19,015 nt of DNA. It comes from Eubacteriales Family XIII. Incertae Sedis bacterium. Its GTDB lineage: Bacteria; Bacillota_A; Clostridia; Peptostreptococcales; Anaerovoracaceae. Below, in pieces: positions 12,137 to 19,015 of this stretch. The position numbers were made by a program, and so were the translations under genes. The notes below the pieces were generated by a model, which was not told where the DNA came from, did not search any database, and saw only the letters and a program-made list of their open reading frames with translations. The stretch spans positions 1 to 19,015 of the forward strand of contig JAITLA010000029.1 in the NCBI GenBank assembly GCA_031278145.1, given 5' to 3'. Numbering within the stretch: position 1 is the first letter of the stretch; each line of letters starts with the position of its first letter.

Positions 12137-14539
12137 TCAGACAGAGCGCCGTATCGCCCCCCGTGATACGGCGCGCTTCACCAATGCTTTGAATATTTGC
12201 ACCTTGTAGCGGTTTTCCGCCAGTGGGCGCATCGCGCCGGCGGCCATCTCCCCCGCCGCTTCCGCCGTTTCCGCCGTGATCTCCCGTCCGGTCAGGAACG
12301 CCTCCACCTCGGGCAGGGCGCGGGGTGTCGGCGCCGCCGCCCCGAGAACCAGCTTGGCGGATCGGATCCTTCCGTCCTCCACGCGCAGGTTGGCCGCGAG
12401 TCCCGCGACGGGGAAGTCTATGCTGTTTCTCAGCCTGAATTTTTGATAGGACTGCATGTTCCCCGCGCTCGCCCGTGGGATGAAGATCTCCGTCAGGATC
12501 TCATCCCGTGCCAGCACCGTGGAGCTTTCCACGCCCGCCTTGAAGAAGGCGGCGGCCGGGATCTCGCGCGCCGTCGTGCGCATTTCCGCTTCCAGCGCCA
12601 CCAGCGCCGGCGCGGCGTCCGAAGGCGTGACCGCGACACAGCCGCAGTTCAGGCAGCGCGCCGCCTCGCGTAGCACCGGCGTTTCGTCCGGACCGAAGCT
12701 GTCCTCCGCGTACAGCGTCCGATCCGCCGGCGCCGCGATCCGCAGGGGCTGCGGCGCGGAATTCGCCAAAGCGGCGGGGTCGCGGCCCAGCAGAACATCC
12801 GGCCCCGCGGCGTCTGCCTCGCCGGCCGCCGCTGGTCTTGCCCGGGCCGGATTCTCACCCGCCAAATAGAGAGCGATGCCTGCGGCGGCCTCGCGCCCGC
12901 CCGCGACGGCCTCCACCACCGTCGCGGGCCCCGTCACAACATCGCCCGCCGCGAATACGCCGGGCAGCTTCGTTGCGCCGCCCGCGCCCACGACGATGCG
13001 GCCTCCCTCCGCGAGATCGGGATTTCCGTCCCACAGCGCGCCGTCCACCCTCTGCCCGACCGCCATGATGACGCAGTCCGCTTCCAGCAACACCTTGTCT
13101 GCGGGATCCGACACGGGCGTCCCGCCGCGCCTGCCGTCGGATCTGCTCCGCGCCGCCTCGAGGCCGGCGATCCGCCCGTCCGCCGCCAAGACGATGCGAT
13201 GGGGCGTCAGGCATTCCAAGAGCTTCACGCCCTCCGCAAGCGCGCCCTCCGTTTCGTGCGCGTAGGCCGGCATCTCCGCACGGCTCCGGCGATAGACGAC
13301 GGTCACGTCGCTGCCGAGGCGCCGCGCGGAAACGGCCACATCGATGGCCACGTTTCCGCCTCCGATGACGATGACCTTTTCGCCCGGCTTCTCCGGCCCC
13401 TTGCCGCTCCGCTCGTTCTCGCGCAGCGCATACAGGAAGCGCAGGCCCGAGAGCGCCAAGGCCGCCCCCTCGAAATCGATTGCGTTGTCCTTCCAAGCGC
13501 CGCAGCTCAGCAGAACCGCGTCGAAATCCCTCCGGCGGTCCGCAAGCGACGACGCGGACCGCGCGTCGGCGCCGAGTGCGAAACGGACGCCCATGCCGTC
13601 CAGCATCGAAACGAGCCCGCCCACGATGGCGCGCGGAAGCCGGTAGGCCGGAATCGCGTAGCGCAGCATACCGCCCGCCTCCGCGTTCCGGTCAAAAACC
13701 GTAACGGCGTGCCCCTTGCGGCGCAGGTAGAAGGCCGCCGTCAACCCGGCGGGTCCGCCGCCGAGGATGGCCACCTTCTTGCCGCTGTCCGCAGCGGGCT
13801 TCTCGACGAGGCGATCCGCGTGATCCGAAATGTAATCGCCGAGAAAACGCTCCACGTCGCGGATGGAAACGCTTTCGTCGAATTCCTTTCGGCTGCACGC
13901 GTCCTGACAATTGTGCGGGCAAACCCGCCCCGTCGCCGCGCCGAGGGGGTTTACCGCCAAGAAGATCCGCGCGGCCTTGTCAAAGTCGCCCGCGCGGATG
14001 GCGTCGAAGTAGGCGGGGATATCCGTGCCGTTGGGACAGCCGCGCTCGCAGGGGGACGCGCAGATCTTCGCCGCGCCCAGAACGGAATGATAGGCGTTGT
14101 TCCCCGTCAGGGCGTCGCATCGTTCCCCGCCCTTGCGCATGCAGAAGAAACGATTGTCCGGGTATCTGTAGTACCAGCAGCGCGGTTCCTGGCAGAGGTT
14201 TCCGCCCAGCGTGGCGCGATGGCGGATCTGCGGAGAAGCCACCGTGCGCGCGGCCTCCGCCAGCAGCGGCGCGGCGGCGCGCACCGCTTCCGAACGCTCC
14301 AGCTCGTGCAGCGTGACGGCGGCGCCGATGTGAAGGCCCTCCGCGCTTTCGCGGATGTAGGAAAGCCCCGCGTTTTCGAGCGAAACGATCCCGTCCGGCA
14401 GCGCGGGCAGGGCGCGCGTTTTGACCGTTCCCATCAGATCCGTCCCGCCCGCAATCGGCTTGTTCTTCGCATCGCTTTTCAGCGCGGCGACGACGCCTTG
14501 CAGGCTGTCGGGCCGCAGGTATTCGTGCTTCTTCAACAT
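12137..14539 (-). CDS. FAD subunit of a molybdenum hydroxylase with an inserted GltD-like NAD(P)/Fe-S oxidoreductase module
   Basis: An 800-aa protein; ordinary FAD subunits of this family are about 280-330 aa. Residues 1-156 are the first part of a CoxM/HcrB-like FAD domain (AGGTDL at 30-35, ASPQIRHRATLGGNLCQ at 101-117, Cys121, Cys133, Cys141). Residues about 157-632 are a GltD-like module: Cys160/164/168 and Cys207/211/215 for Fe-S clusters, FAD site ILGGGPAG (258-265), NAD(P) site VIGGGNVAID (391-400), AAGDVVTGPATVVEA (530-544) and CLNCGC (629-634). From about 634 the FAD domain resumes (VAVTPSDAAPALVAL) and ends with the CO-dehydrogenase-flavoprotein C-terminal domain (about 695-790). 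Electrons from the molybdenum subunit could thus pass directly to NAD(P). ATG at 14539 has GGAGG 7 bases before it and overlaps the large-subunit stop by 7 bases. Confidence 0.92.
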   Translation of the reverse strand: MLKKHEYLRPDSLQGVVAALKSDAKNKPIAGGTDLMGTVKTRALPALPDGIVSLENAGLSYIRESAEGLHIGAAVTLHELERSEAVRAAAPLLAEAARTVASPQIRHRATLGGNLCQEPRCWYYRYPDNRFFCMRKGGERCDALTGNNAYHSVLGAAKICASPCERGCPNGTDIPAYFDAIRAGDFDKAARIFLAVNPLGAATGRVCPHNCQDACSRKEFDESVSIRDVERFLGDYISDHADRLVEKPAADSGKKVAILGGGPAGLTAAFYLRRKGHAVTVFDRNAEAGGMLRYAIPAYRLPRAIVGGLVSMLDGMGVRFALGADARSASSLADRRRDFDAVLLSCGAWKDNAIDFEGAALALSGLRFLYALRENERSGKGPEKPGEKVIVIGGGNVAIDVAVSARRLGSDVTVVYRRSRAEMPAYAHETEGALAEGVKLLECLTPHRIVLAADGRIAGLEAARSRSDGRRGGTPVSDPADKVLLEADCVIMAVGQRVDGALWDGNPDLAEGGRIVVGAGGATKLPGVFAAGDVVTGPATVVEAVAGGREAAAGIALYLAGENPARARPAAAGEADAAGPDVLLGRDPAALANSAPQPLRIAAPADRTLYAEDSFGPDETPVLREAARCLNCGCVAVTPSDAAPALVALEAEMRTTAREIPAAAFFKAGVESSTVLARDEILTEIFIPRASAGNMQSYQKFRLRNSIDFPVAGLAANLRVEDGRIRSAKLVLGAAAPTPRALPEVEAFLTGREITAETAEAAGEMAAGAMRPLAENRYKVQIFKALVKRAVSRGAIRRSV

Positions 14540-16941
14540 CTCCCCACCTCCGACGATTGCCCCGACAAGGCCTCCAATATCTTCCTCGGCGTAAAGGGCG
14601 GCCGGTCGATGCGCACGCCAATCGCGTTGTGGATGGCGTTGCCCACCGCCGCGCAGACGCCGGTGGGCGTGCTCTCGGCAAGGCCGCAGGCGCCGTATTC
14701 GCCCGCGCCGCGCCACTCCTCGATAAGGATGGGCGACACGAGCGGCGCGTCCGCCAAGGTTCGCATCTTGTAATCCAGATAGTTGGCGTTGAGCAGCGTG
14801 CCGGTCCTTCTGTCGTAGCAAAGCTCCTCCGAGAGGGATTCCCCCATGCCGATGCAGGAAACGCCGCCGATCTGCTGGCTCTCCGCACCCGAGGCATGCA
14901 TGACCTGACCCACGTCGTTCGCGATGACCATGTGCAGCACCTGCACCGCCCCCGTTTCCGTATCCACCTCGACCTCGGCGAACCAAGCGCCGTAGCCCGC
15001 GCCCGTGGCGTGCTTGTTGTTGCCCCGGATATTGTAACCCGTGATCGGCACGCAGTCGTCGTCCATCATCACGTCGCGGGCGCGCATCAGTACGGCGTCC
15101 GGTTTGCCCCGCGCGAATATGAGGCCCTCGTCCATGTCGAGATTCGCGGCCTCGAGGCCCAGCAGCGGCGCGGCCCGTGCGAGGAACTCCTTTTTCACCG
15201 CCGAGGCGGCGCCGACCAGCGCCTCCGAAAGCAGAAAGGACACGACGCTGTCCGTCGGCGGGACATCCCGCAGACCCATGTCCGTATCGCCCTCCGCGAT
15301 CCATTTGATGTCCTCCGGCTTGGTTCCGAGAAAGGAAAGATTCTCCGCGCAGGCAAACACCGCGGCGCTGTTCCCACCGGCGCCCGTTTCCTTCGTGGGC
15401 GCGTTCAGGAGGACGGACAGATCGGGGTTTACGCGGATGTAAACCTCCACGCGCCCCCGGGCGTTTTCCTGCCATTCCGCGTGCCACTGGTTGTGCAGCG
15501 ACATGCCGATACCCCGCTTTTTGCAGCCGTCGAACCATTCCCCCGCCCCCGCCTTGTGGCGGCGCTCCCAGCCGATCTCCCTCGCGCCGGCGTCTATGAC
15601 GGCCGCGACGCTGCGGTTGGGGTAGGGATTGTACGGGTTTCCGAAATTCTTTTTGTAGAGGACGGCCGGATCCACATCCAGTTTTTCGGCGAGCATATCC
15701 ACCACCTGCGACAGGGGCCAGTTCTGCTGAATGTTGCCGATGCTCCGCATGACGCCGCTCGGGATCCTGTTCGTGAAGACGACCTTGCTGATGATGCGCA
15801 TGTTTTCGACGGAGGAAAAAAGGCGCGGGATGCCTTCCGCGCAGAGAAAGGCGGTCAGCGCGTATCCGGTGACGCAGGTGTAGGCCCCGTTGTTGGCCGT
15901 GCCGTCCCAGATCCAGCCCGTGATCGTTCCGTCCTTCTTCGCGCCCGCGCGAATTTTGAAGTTGACCGTCGTGCGGCATTCCGCGAATTCCTCATGCACG
16001 TTCATCTTGTATTTCACGGGGCGACGGGTTCTCTTGGCCAGTATGGCGGCAATGATGAAGAATACGTTTTCGCCCGTGTTGTATTTCCCCATGTGCGCGC
16101 CGCAGCCGGTGTTGTGCACGCGGATCCGCGCCATGGGGACACCCAGCATCTCGTGGAGGTGCATGCGCACCTGATCGGCGAAGTAGTGGTTTGTCCACAC
16201 CTCCATAAGGTCGTCCTCCCAGCGGATCATGACGCCGCGAAAATCCAAGGTGCCGTGGACGGTGTTTCCGCCGAAGGTCTTGTCCGCCTCGACGACGACA
16301 TCGGCCTCCGCCAGGGCCTTTTCCACGTCGCCGAGATCGAGAACGACATCGTCCGCGGATTCCGGCGCCGCCTCCAGCTCCGGCCTGTGCGGAACTTGGT
16401 TGCCGTGCGGGTTGCACTCCGGATGCAGGACGGCGGCGCCTTCCCGCAGCGCCTCGTCCACCTCCAGAAAGGGCGGAAGCGTTTCCCACTCGATCCGGAT
16501 GCGGCGAAGGGCTTCCTCGGCGATCTCGCGCGTTTCGGCGGCCACCGCCACGCCCATCTGCTCGCCGACGAACTTCGAGCCGTCGCCGAGCACGACGCGA
16601 TCCCACCAGCGGGGCAGGGTTTCCCTGTGGTAGGGGGTGATGGCCGTGTCCGTCCACGAGTGGGTGGTCGGCTTCAGCGCCCGCACCTCCGGATCGTCGC
16701 AGCGCAGGACGGCGCGCACGCCCTCCATCGCCTCCGCCTCGGAGCTGTCCATGGACAGGATCCGCCCGTTCGCGTAGGGCGCGTTCAATATGGCACAGTG
16801 CAGCAGGCGCGGCGAAGCGGCGGCGATGCAGAGGTCGTCGAAGAATTTGACCCTTCCGAGAACCTTGTCCATGGCGTCTATCTTGGGTCTGTAAGAGCCC
16901 ACGTATTTCCGCTTCACGCGAGGGACGTATCGATATATCAT
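14533..16941 (-). CDS. Xanthine-dehydrogenase-family molybdopterin-binding (large) subunit
   Basis: An 802-aa catalytic subunit of a molybdenum hydroxylase, the family that inserts a water-derived hydroxyl into N-heterocycles, purines, aldehydes or aromatic acyl-CoAs. Residues about 20-130 are the a/b hammerhead domain (MDKVLGRVKFFDDL). The two molybdopterin domains follow. The conserved active-site Glu is most likely Glu756 in GACGLAES near the C-terminus, followed by the usual GNAIHNAIG. The cofactor loop normally written GGxFGGK is GCGAHMGK (279-286), which marks a divergent subgroup, so the substrate should not be assumed to be xanthine. ATG at 16941 overlaps the small-subunit TGA (ATGA), with GGGAGG about 9 bases upstream. 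The FAD-GltD gene overlaps its end. Confidence 0.93.
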   Translation of the reverse strand: MIYRYVPRVKRKYVGSYRPKIDAMDKVLGRVKFFDDLCIAAASPRLLHCAILNAPYANGRILSMDSSEAEAMEGVRAVLRCDDPEVRALKPTTHSWTDTAITPYHRETLPRWWDRVVLGDGSKFVGEQMGVAVAAETREIAEEALRRIRIEWETLPPFLEVDEALREGAAVLHPECNPHGNQVPHRPELEAAPESADDVVLDLGDVEKALAEADVVVEADKTFGGNTVHGTLDFRGVMIRWEDDLMEVWTNHYFADQVRMHLHEMLGVPMARIRVHNTGCGAHMGKYNTGENVFFIIAAILAKRTRRPVKYKMNVHEEFAECRTTVNFKIRAGAKKDGTITGWIWDGTANNGAYTCVTGYALTAFLCAEGIPRLFSSVENMRIISKVVFTNRIPSGVMRSIGNIQQNWPLSQVVDMLAEKLDVDPAVLYKKNFGNPYNPYPNRSVAAVIDAGAREIGWERRHKAGAGEWFDGCKKRGIGMSLHNQWHAEWQENARGRVEVYIRVNPDLSVLLNAPTKETGAGGNSAAVFACAENLSFLGTKPEDIKWIAEGDTDMGLRDVPPTDSVVSFLLSEALVGAASAVKKEFLARAAPLLGLEAANLDMDEGLIFARGKPDAVLMRARDVMMDDDCVPITGYNIRGNNKHATGAGYGAWFAEVEVDTETGAVQVLHMVIANDVGQVMHASGAESQQIGGVSCIGMGESLSEELCYDRRTGTLLNANYLDYKMRTLADAPLVSPILIEEWRGAGEYGACGLAESTPTGVCAAVGNAIHNAIGVRIDRPPFTPRKILEALSGQSSEVGRC

Positions 16942-17450
16942 GTTGCCTGCCCTCCCTCCCGCGCGCTGAGGCGCGCGGCCTTTTCCACCGCGTGCGCAAT
17001 GCCCTTGTAGCAGCCGCAACGGCAGATGTGCCCGGACAGGCCCTCCCGTATCTGCTCCCGCGTCGGATTCGGATATTCGGCCAGCAGGCTTTTGGTTTCC
17101 AGAACATAGGCGGGCGTGCAGAAACCGCACTGCATGGCCGTTCCGTAGCCGGGATCGCATTCCTCCGCGAAGGCGCGCGCCACCGGATCGTCGCCGGTCA
17201 GCGCCTCGATGGTGGTGATGTGCTGCCCGTCGGCCTGCACCGCCGGCATCAGACAGGAGAGCGTCGATTTTCCGTTCAGCAGAACCGTGCAGGCGCCGCA
17301 GGCGCCCTCCCCGCATGAAACGCGGACGCCGGTAAAGCCCAGCCGCTCCCGCAGCAGATCGGAAAGCCTGTCATACGGCTCGTAGTCCCGTCCCTCCCAC
17401 AGGCGGTAGCGCTGTCCGTTGACGATGAGATTGATTTCGTTGTGTTCCAT
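16938..17450 (-). CDS. [2Fe-2S] iron-sulfur subunit of the molybdenum hydroxylase
   Basis: A 170-aa electron-transfer subunit that carries electrons from the molybdenum centre to the FAD subunit. Two clusters are visible. The plant-ferredoxin type uses Cys46, Cys51, Cys54 and Cys66 (SCGEGACGAC then SC). The second, helical cluster uses Cys108, Cys111, Cys143 and Cys145 (QCGFC and CRCGCY). The length and motifs match CoxS/HcrC/XdhC-type subunits. ATG at 17450 has AGGTG upstream in a good context. It is the first of three overlapping genes (ATGA overlap with the large subunit), and lies 127 bp after the tryptophanase gene. The order small-large-FAD and the overlaps show that the three make one enzyme. 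Confidence 0.95.
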   Translation of the reverse strand: MEHNEINLIVNGQRYRLWEGRDYEPYDRLSDLLRERLGFTGVRVSCGEGACGACTVLLNGKSTLSCLMPAVQADGQHITTIEALTGDDPVARAFAEECDPGYGTAMQCGFCTPAYVLETKSLLAEYPNPTREQIREGLSGHICRCGCYKGIAHAVEKAARLSAREGGQAT

Positions 17451-17526
17451 TCAAATCACCTGCCGTTTTCCCTGTTCGGAAGCCTCGATGCGGCCTCACG
17501 CTTCTTTGACGATTGGGTTTTGGCGA

Positions 17527-17554
17527 CGCCGGGCCTCCGAACGGACGCCCGGCG
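17527..17554 (-). terminator. Hairpin between the tryptophanase and hydroxylase genes
   Basis: CGCCGGGC and GCCCGGCG pair perfectly around a 12-base loop that itself holds TCCG-TT-CGGA (minus sense). GCGA/TCGC outside can extend the stem past a bulge. The 12-bp palindrome CGCGGATCCGCG follows at 17561-17572. No U-tract is present. It may attenuate or process the transcript between tnaA and the hydroxylase genes. Confidence 0.4.
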
Positions 17555-17577
17555 CGCCGTCGCGGATCCGCGCCGCC

Positions 17578-18972
17578 TTACAGCGGCTCGAACCTCGCGG
17601 AGAAATGCCGCATGATTTCGGGCGCGGACAGCAATTTCACGCCGCGTATCCCGTCCTTCTTCTCGACGACGCGCCGCATGGCCTCCGCCGTCATATCCAT
17701 GTGCCTGTCGGTGTAGACGCGCCTTGGGACGGCCAGCCGAACCAGCTCCAATTCGGGAAAGATATCCGCGCCCGTTTCGGGATCCTTGTACCCGAAGGCG
17801 CAGTTGCCGAGTTCGACGCCGCGCACGCCGCCTTCCTCATACAGGGCCACCGTCAGGGCCTGCGCGGGAAAATCCTTTTGCGACACATGCGGCAGCAGCT
17901 TCTTGGCATCGATGAAGACGCCGTGCCCGCCCACGGGCAGCTGCAACGGGACGCCGATCTCAAGCAGGAGGTCGCCCAGGTATTTGACCTGCCCGATGCG
18001 ATCCTCGAGGTAGGCGTCGTCCATGCCCTCGTACAGGCCCTCCGCGATGGCTTCCAAATCGCGCCCCGCCAAGCCGCCGTATGTCTTGAAACCCTCGTAC
18101 TGTATCTGCCGTTGGCCGGCGAGCTCGTAATAGTCCTGCCGATCCTTGACGGCGAAGAAGCCGCCGATGTTCACCAGCGCGTCCTTCTTGCAGCTCATGG
18201 TGGCGCCGTCCCCGTAGGAGAACATCTCCTTGGCGATCTCGGGGATGGATTTGTCCGCGTAGCCCTTTTCCCGCTGCTTGATGAAGTGGCAGTTCTCGGA
18301 AAAACGCGCCGCGTCGAAGAAGAAGGGCAGCCCGTATCGATGCGTGATCTCCGACGCGACCCGGATGTTTTCCATCGAAACCGGCTGGCCGCCGTTGCTG
18401 TTGCAGGTTACGGTCATCATGACGAAAGGGACTTTCCGATCCGCGGCGCCGGCGGCCAGTTCCGCCTCCAGCTTGTCCGTGTCGATGTTGCCCTTGAAGG
18501 GCAGATCCAAAGAGGTGTCGTAGCCCTCGTCCCGCAGGAGGTTGACCGGCGTGGCGCCGCGCAGTCGGATATGCCCTTCCGTCGTGTCGAAATGCATATT
18601 CCCGGGCACGCGCTGCCCTGCGGAAACGAAGACGCCCATCACGATGTTCTCCGCCGCCCGGCCCTGGTGCGCGGGAACCGCGTATCGATAGCCGAAGATG
18701 TCTTGGACGGCGTCCAAGAAGCGGTAGTAGCTTCGCGCGCCGGCATAGCTTTCGTCGCCCGTGAAGATCCGCGCCCACTGCTTGTCGCTCATGGCGGACG
18801 TGCCGCTGTCCGTCAGAAGATCGATGTACACGTCTTCCGCCCGCAGATTGAAGATGTTATAGCCCGCGTTCCGTATGGCCGCGCGCCTGTGGGCCTCCGG
18901 TTTCAGTTCGATGGCTTCCACCATCTTGATTTTGTAAGGCTCTGCATAGCTTTTGCGTTGTCGCACAGTCAT
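17578..18972 (-). CDS. tnaA: Tryptophanase-type beta-eliminating lyase (PLP)
   Basis: A 464-aa PLP enzyme of the tryptophanase/tyrosine phenol-lyase family, which splits tryptophan to indole, pyruvate and ammonia. Family signatures are YIDLLTDSGT (49-58), GDESYAG (72-78), HQGR (102-105), NSNGGQPVS (191-199), FDAARF (219-224) and the PLP lysine, probably Lys263 in TMSCKK. The residues that separate the two activities favour tryptophanase: Asp129 (FDTTEGH) where tyrosine phenol-lyase has Thr, a hydrophobic VELG at 386-389 where it has Arg, and His456 (RHFSARF) where it has Phe. The usual PTHQGRG reads PAHQGRA, a small departure near the PLP-binding region. ATG at 18972 has GGAGG 6 bases before it. 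It heads the visible cluster; its promoter lies beyond the window edge or in the last 43 bases. Confidence 0.93.
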   Translation of the reverse strand: MTVRQRKSYAEPYKIKMVEAIELKPEAHRRAAIRNAGYNIFNLRAEDVYIDLLTDSGTSAMSDKQWARIFTGDESYAGARSYYRFLDAVQDIFGYRYAVPAHQGRAAENIVMGVFVSAGQRVPGNMHFDTTEGHIRLRGATPVNLLRDEGYDTSLDLPFKGNIDTDKLEAELAAGAADRKVPFVMMTVTCNSNGGQPVSMENIRVASEITHRYGLPFFFDAARFSENCHFIKQREKGYADKSIPEIAKEMFSYGDGATMSCKKDALVNIGGFFAVKDRQDYYELAGQRQIQYEGFKTYGGLAGRDLEAIAEGLYEGMDDAYLEDRIGQVKYLGDLLLEIGVPLQLPVGGHGVFIDAKKLLPHVSQKDFPAQALTVALYEEGGVRGVELGNCAFGYKDPETGADIFPELELVRLAVPRRVYTDRHMDMTAEAMRRVVEKKDGIRGVKLLSAPEIMRHFSARFEPL

Positions 18973-18996
18973 TTCGTACCTCCGTCTTTGCCGCTT

Positions 18997-19013
18997 CCGC
19001 GCGGAACGCGCGG
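18997..19013. repeat. Short inverted repeat upstream of tnaA
   Basis: CCGCGCG and CGCGCGG are exact reverse complements around 3 bases, 25 bases before the tnaA start. It could be the end of an upstream terminator or leader hairpin; the window stops 2 bases later. Confidence 0.3.
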
Positions 19014-19015
19014 AT

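Noticed and set aside
14540..15979. N-terminal extension of the FAD-GltD frame to 1280 codons
   Set aside because: The extra part overlaps the large-subunit coding sequence in another frame and is Arg/Gly-rich with no domain. ATG at 14539 has a good ribosome binding site and starts exactly at the FAD domain.
14557..17010. An 817-codon open frame on the plus strand
   Set aside because: It is antisense to the molybdenum hydroxylase large subunit, and its translation shows low-complexity Arg/His/Val composition and no motif.
16942..17316. N-terminal extension of the large-subunit frame to 927 codons
   Set aside because: It overlaps the [2Fe-2S] subunit gene, and the family N-terminus begins at the ATG at 16941 with an ATGA overlap.
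9064..18972. Sigma-54 (-24/-12) promoter inside the cluster for its own activator
   Set aside because: I looked for TGGCAC-N5-TTGC in the intergenic gaps and found no convincing match; the target promoter may lie upstream of tnaA outside the window.

Overview
This 19-kb window looks like a GC-rich chromosomal segment from an anaerobic Clostridia-type Firmicute. The reasons are strong AGGAGG ribosome binding sites almost throughout, a small ECF sigma factor overlapping a membrane-anchored partner gene, oxygen-independent ThiH, a PAS/sigma-54 activator with a Fis-type HTH, a molybdenum hydroxylase, and a tryptophanase-type lyase. The species cannot be named from the sequence. No rRNA, tRNA, CRISPR array, insertion sequence or phage gene was recognised.

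Left part (1-5210). An ECF sigma factor gene overlaps the start of a probable membrane-bound anti-sigma gene that is cut by the window edge; both are on the minus strand. Upstream of them, also on minus, is a two-gene unit, thiH then a TenI/ThiE-family gene, with a clear sigma-A promoter and no thiamine riboswitch. Divergent from it, on plus, is a metal-transport pair: an 89-aa one-TM protein resembling the mycobacterial PacL/DUF1490 partners, followed by a P1B-type ATPase with an unusual SCA membrane motif. The AT-rich intergenic region carries two good promoters and two inverted repeats that could be operators.

Middle (5330-7578). A 7TM-PAS-GGDEF diguanylate cyclase on minus is preceded by about 630 bp of AT-rich non-coding DNA. 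This holds a consensus extended -10 promoter, a perfect 16-bp-arm hairpin, two identical 28-bp palindromic units in inverted orientation with a minus-strand terminator between them, and a 10-bp promoter-like motif also found before the sigma factor gene.

Right part (7579-18972). Seven minus-strand genes form one apparent catabolic cluster, in transcription order: tryptophanase, the [2Fe-2S] subunit, the molybdopterin subunit and the FAD subunit of a xanthine-dehydrogenase-family hydroxylase, an MFS transporter, a YtcJ-like amidohydrolase, and a PAS/sigma-54-dependent activator. The FAD subunit is split by a complete GltD-like NAD(P)H/Fe-S oxidoreductase module inserted in its middle. A working hypothesis, inference only, is that tryptophanase makes indole, the molybdenum hydroxylase oxidises it or a related N-heterocycle with electrons leaving through the GltD module, and the transporter and amidohydrolase move or open the product. 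This cluster is the best candidate in the window for an undescribed system.
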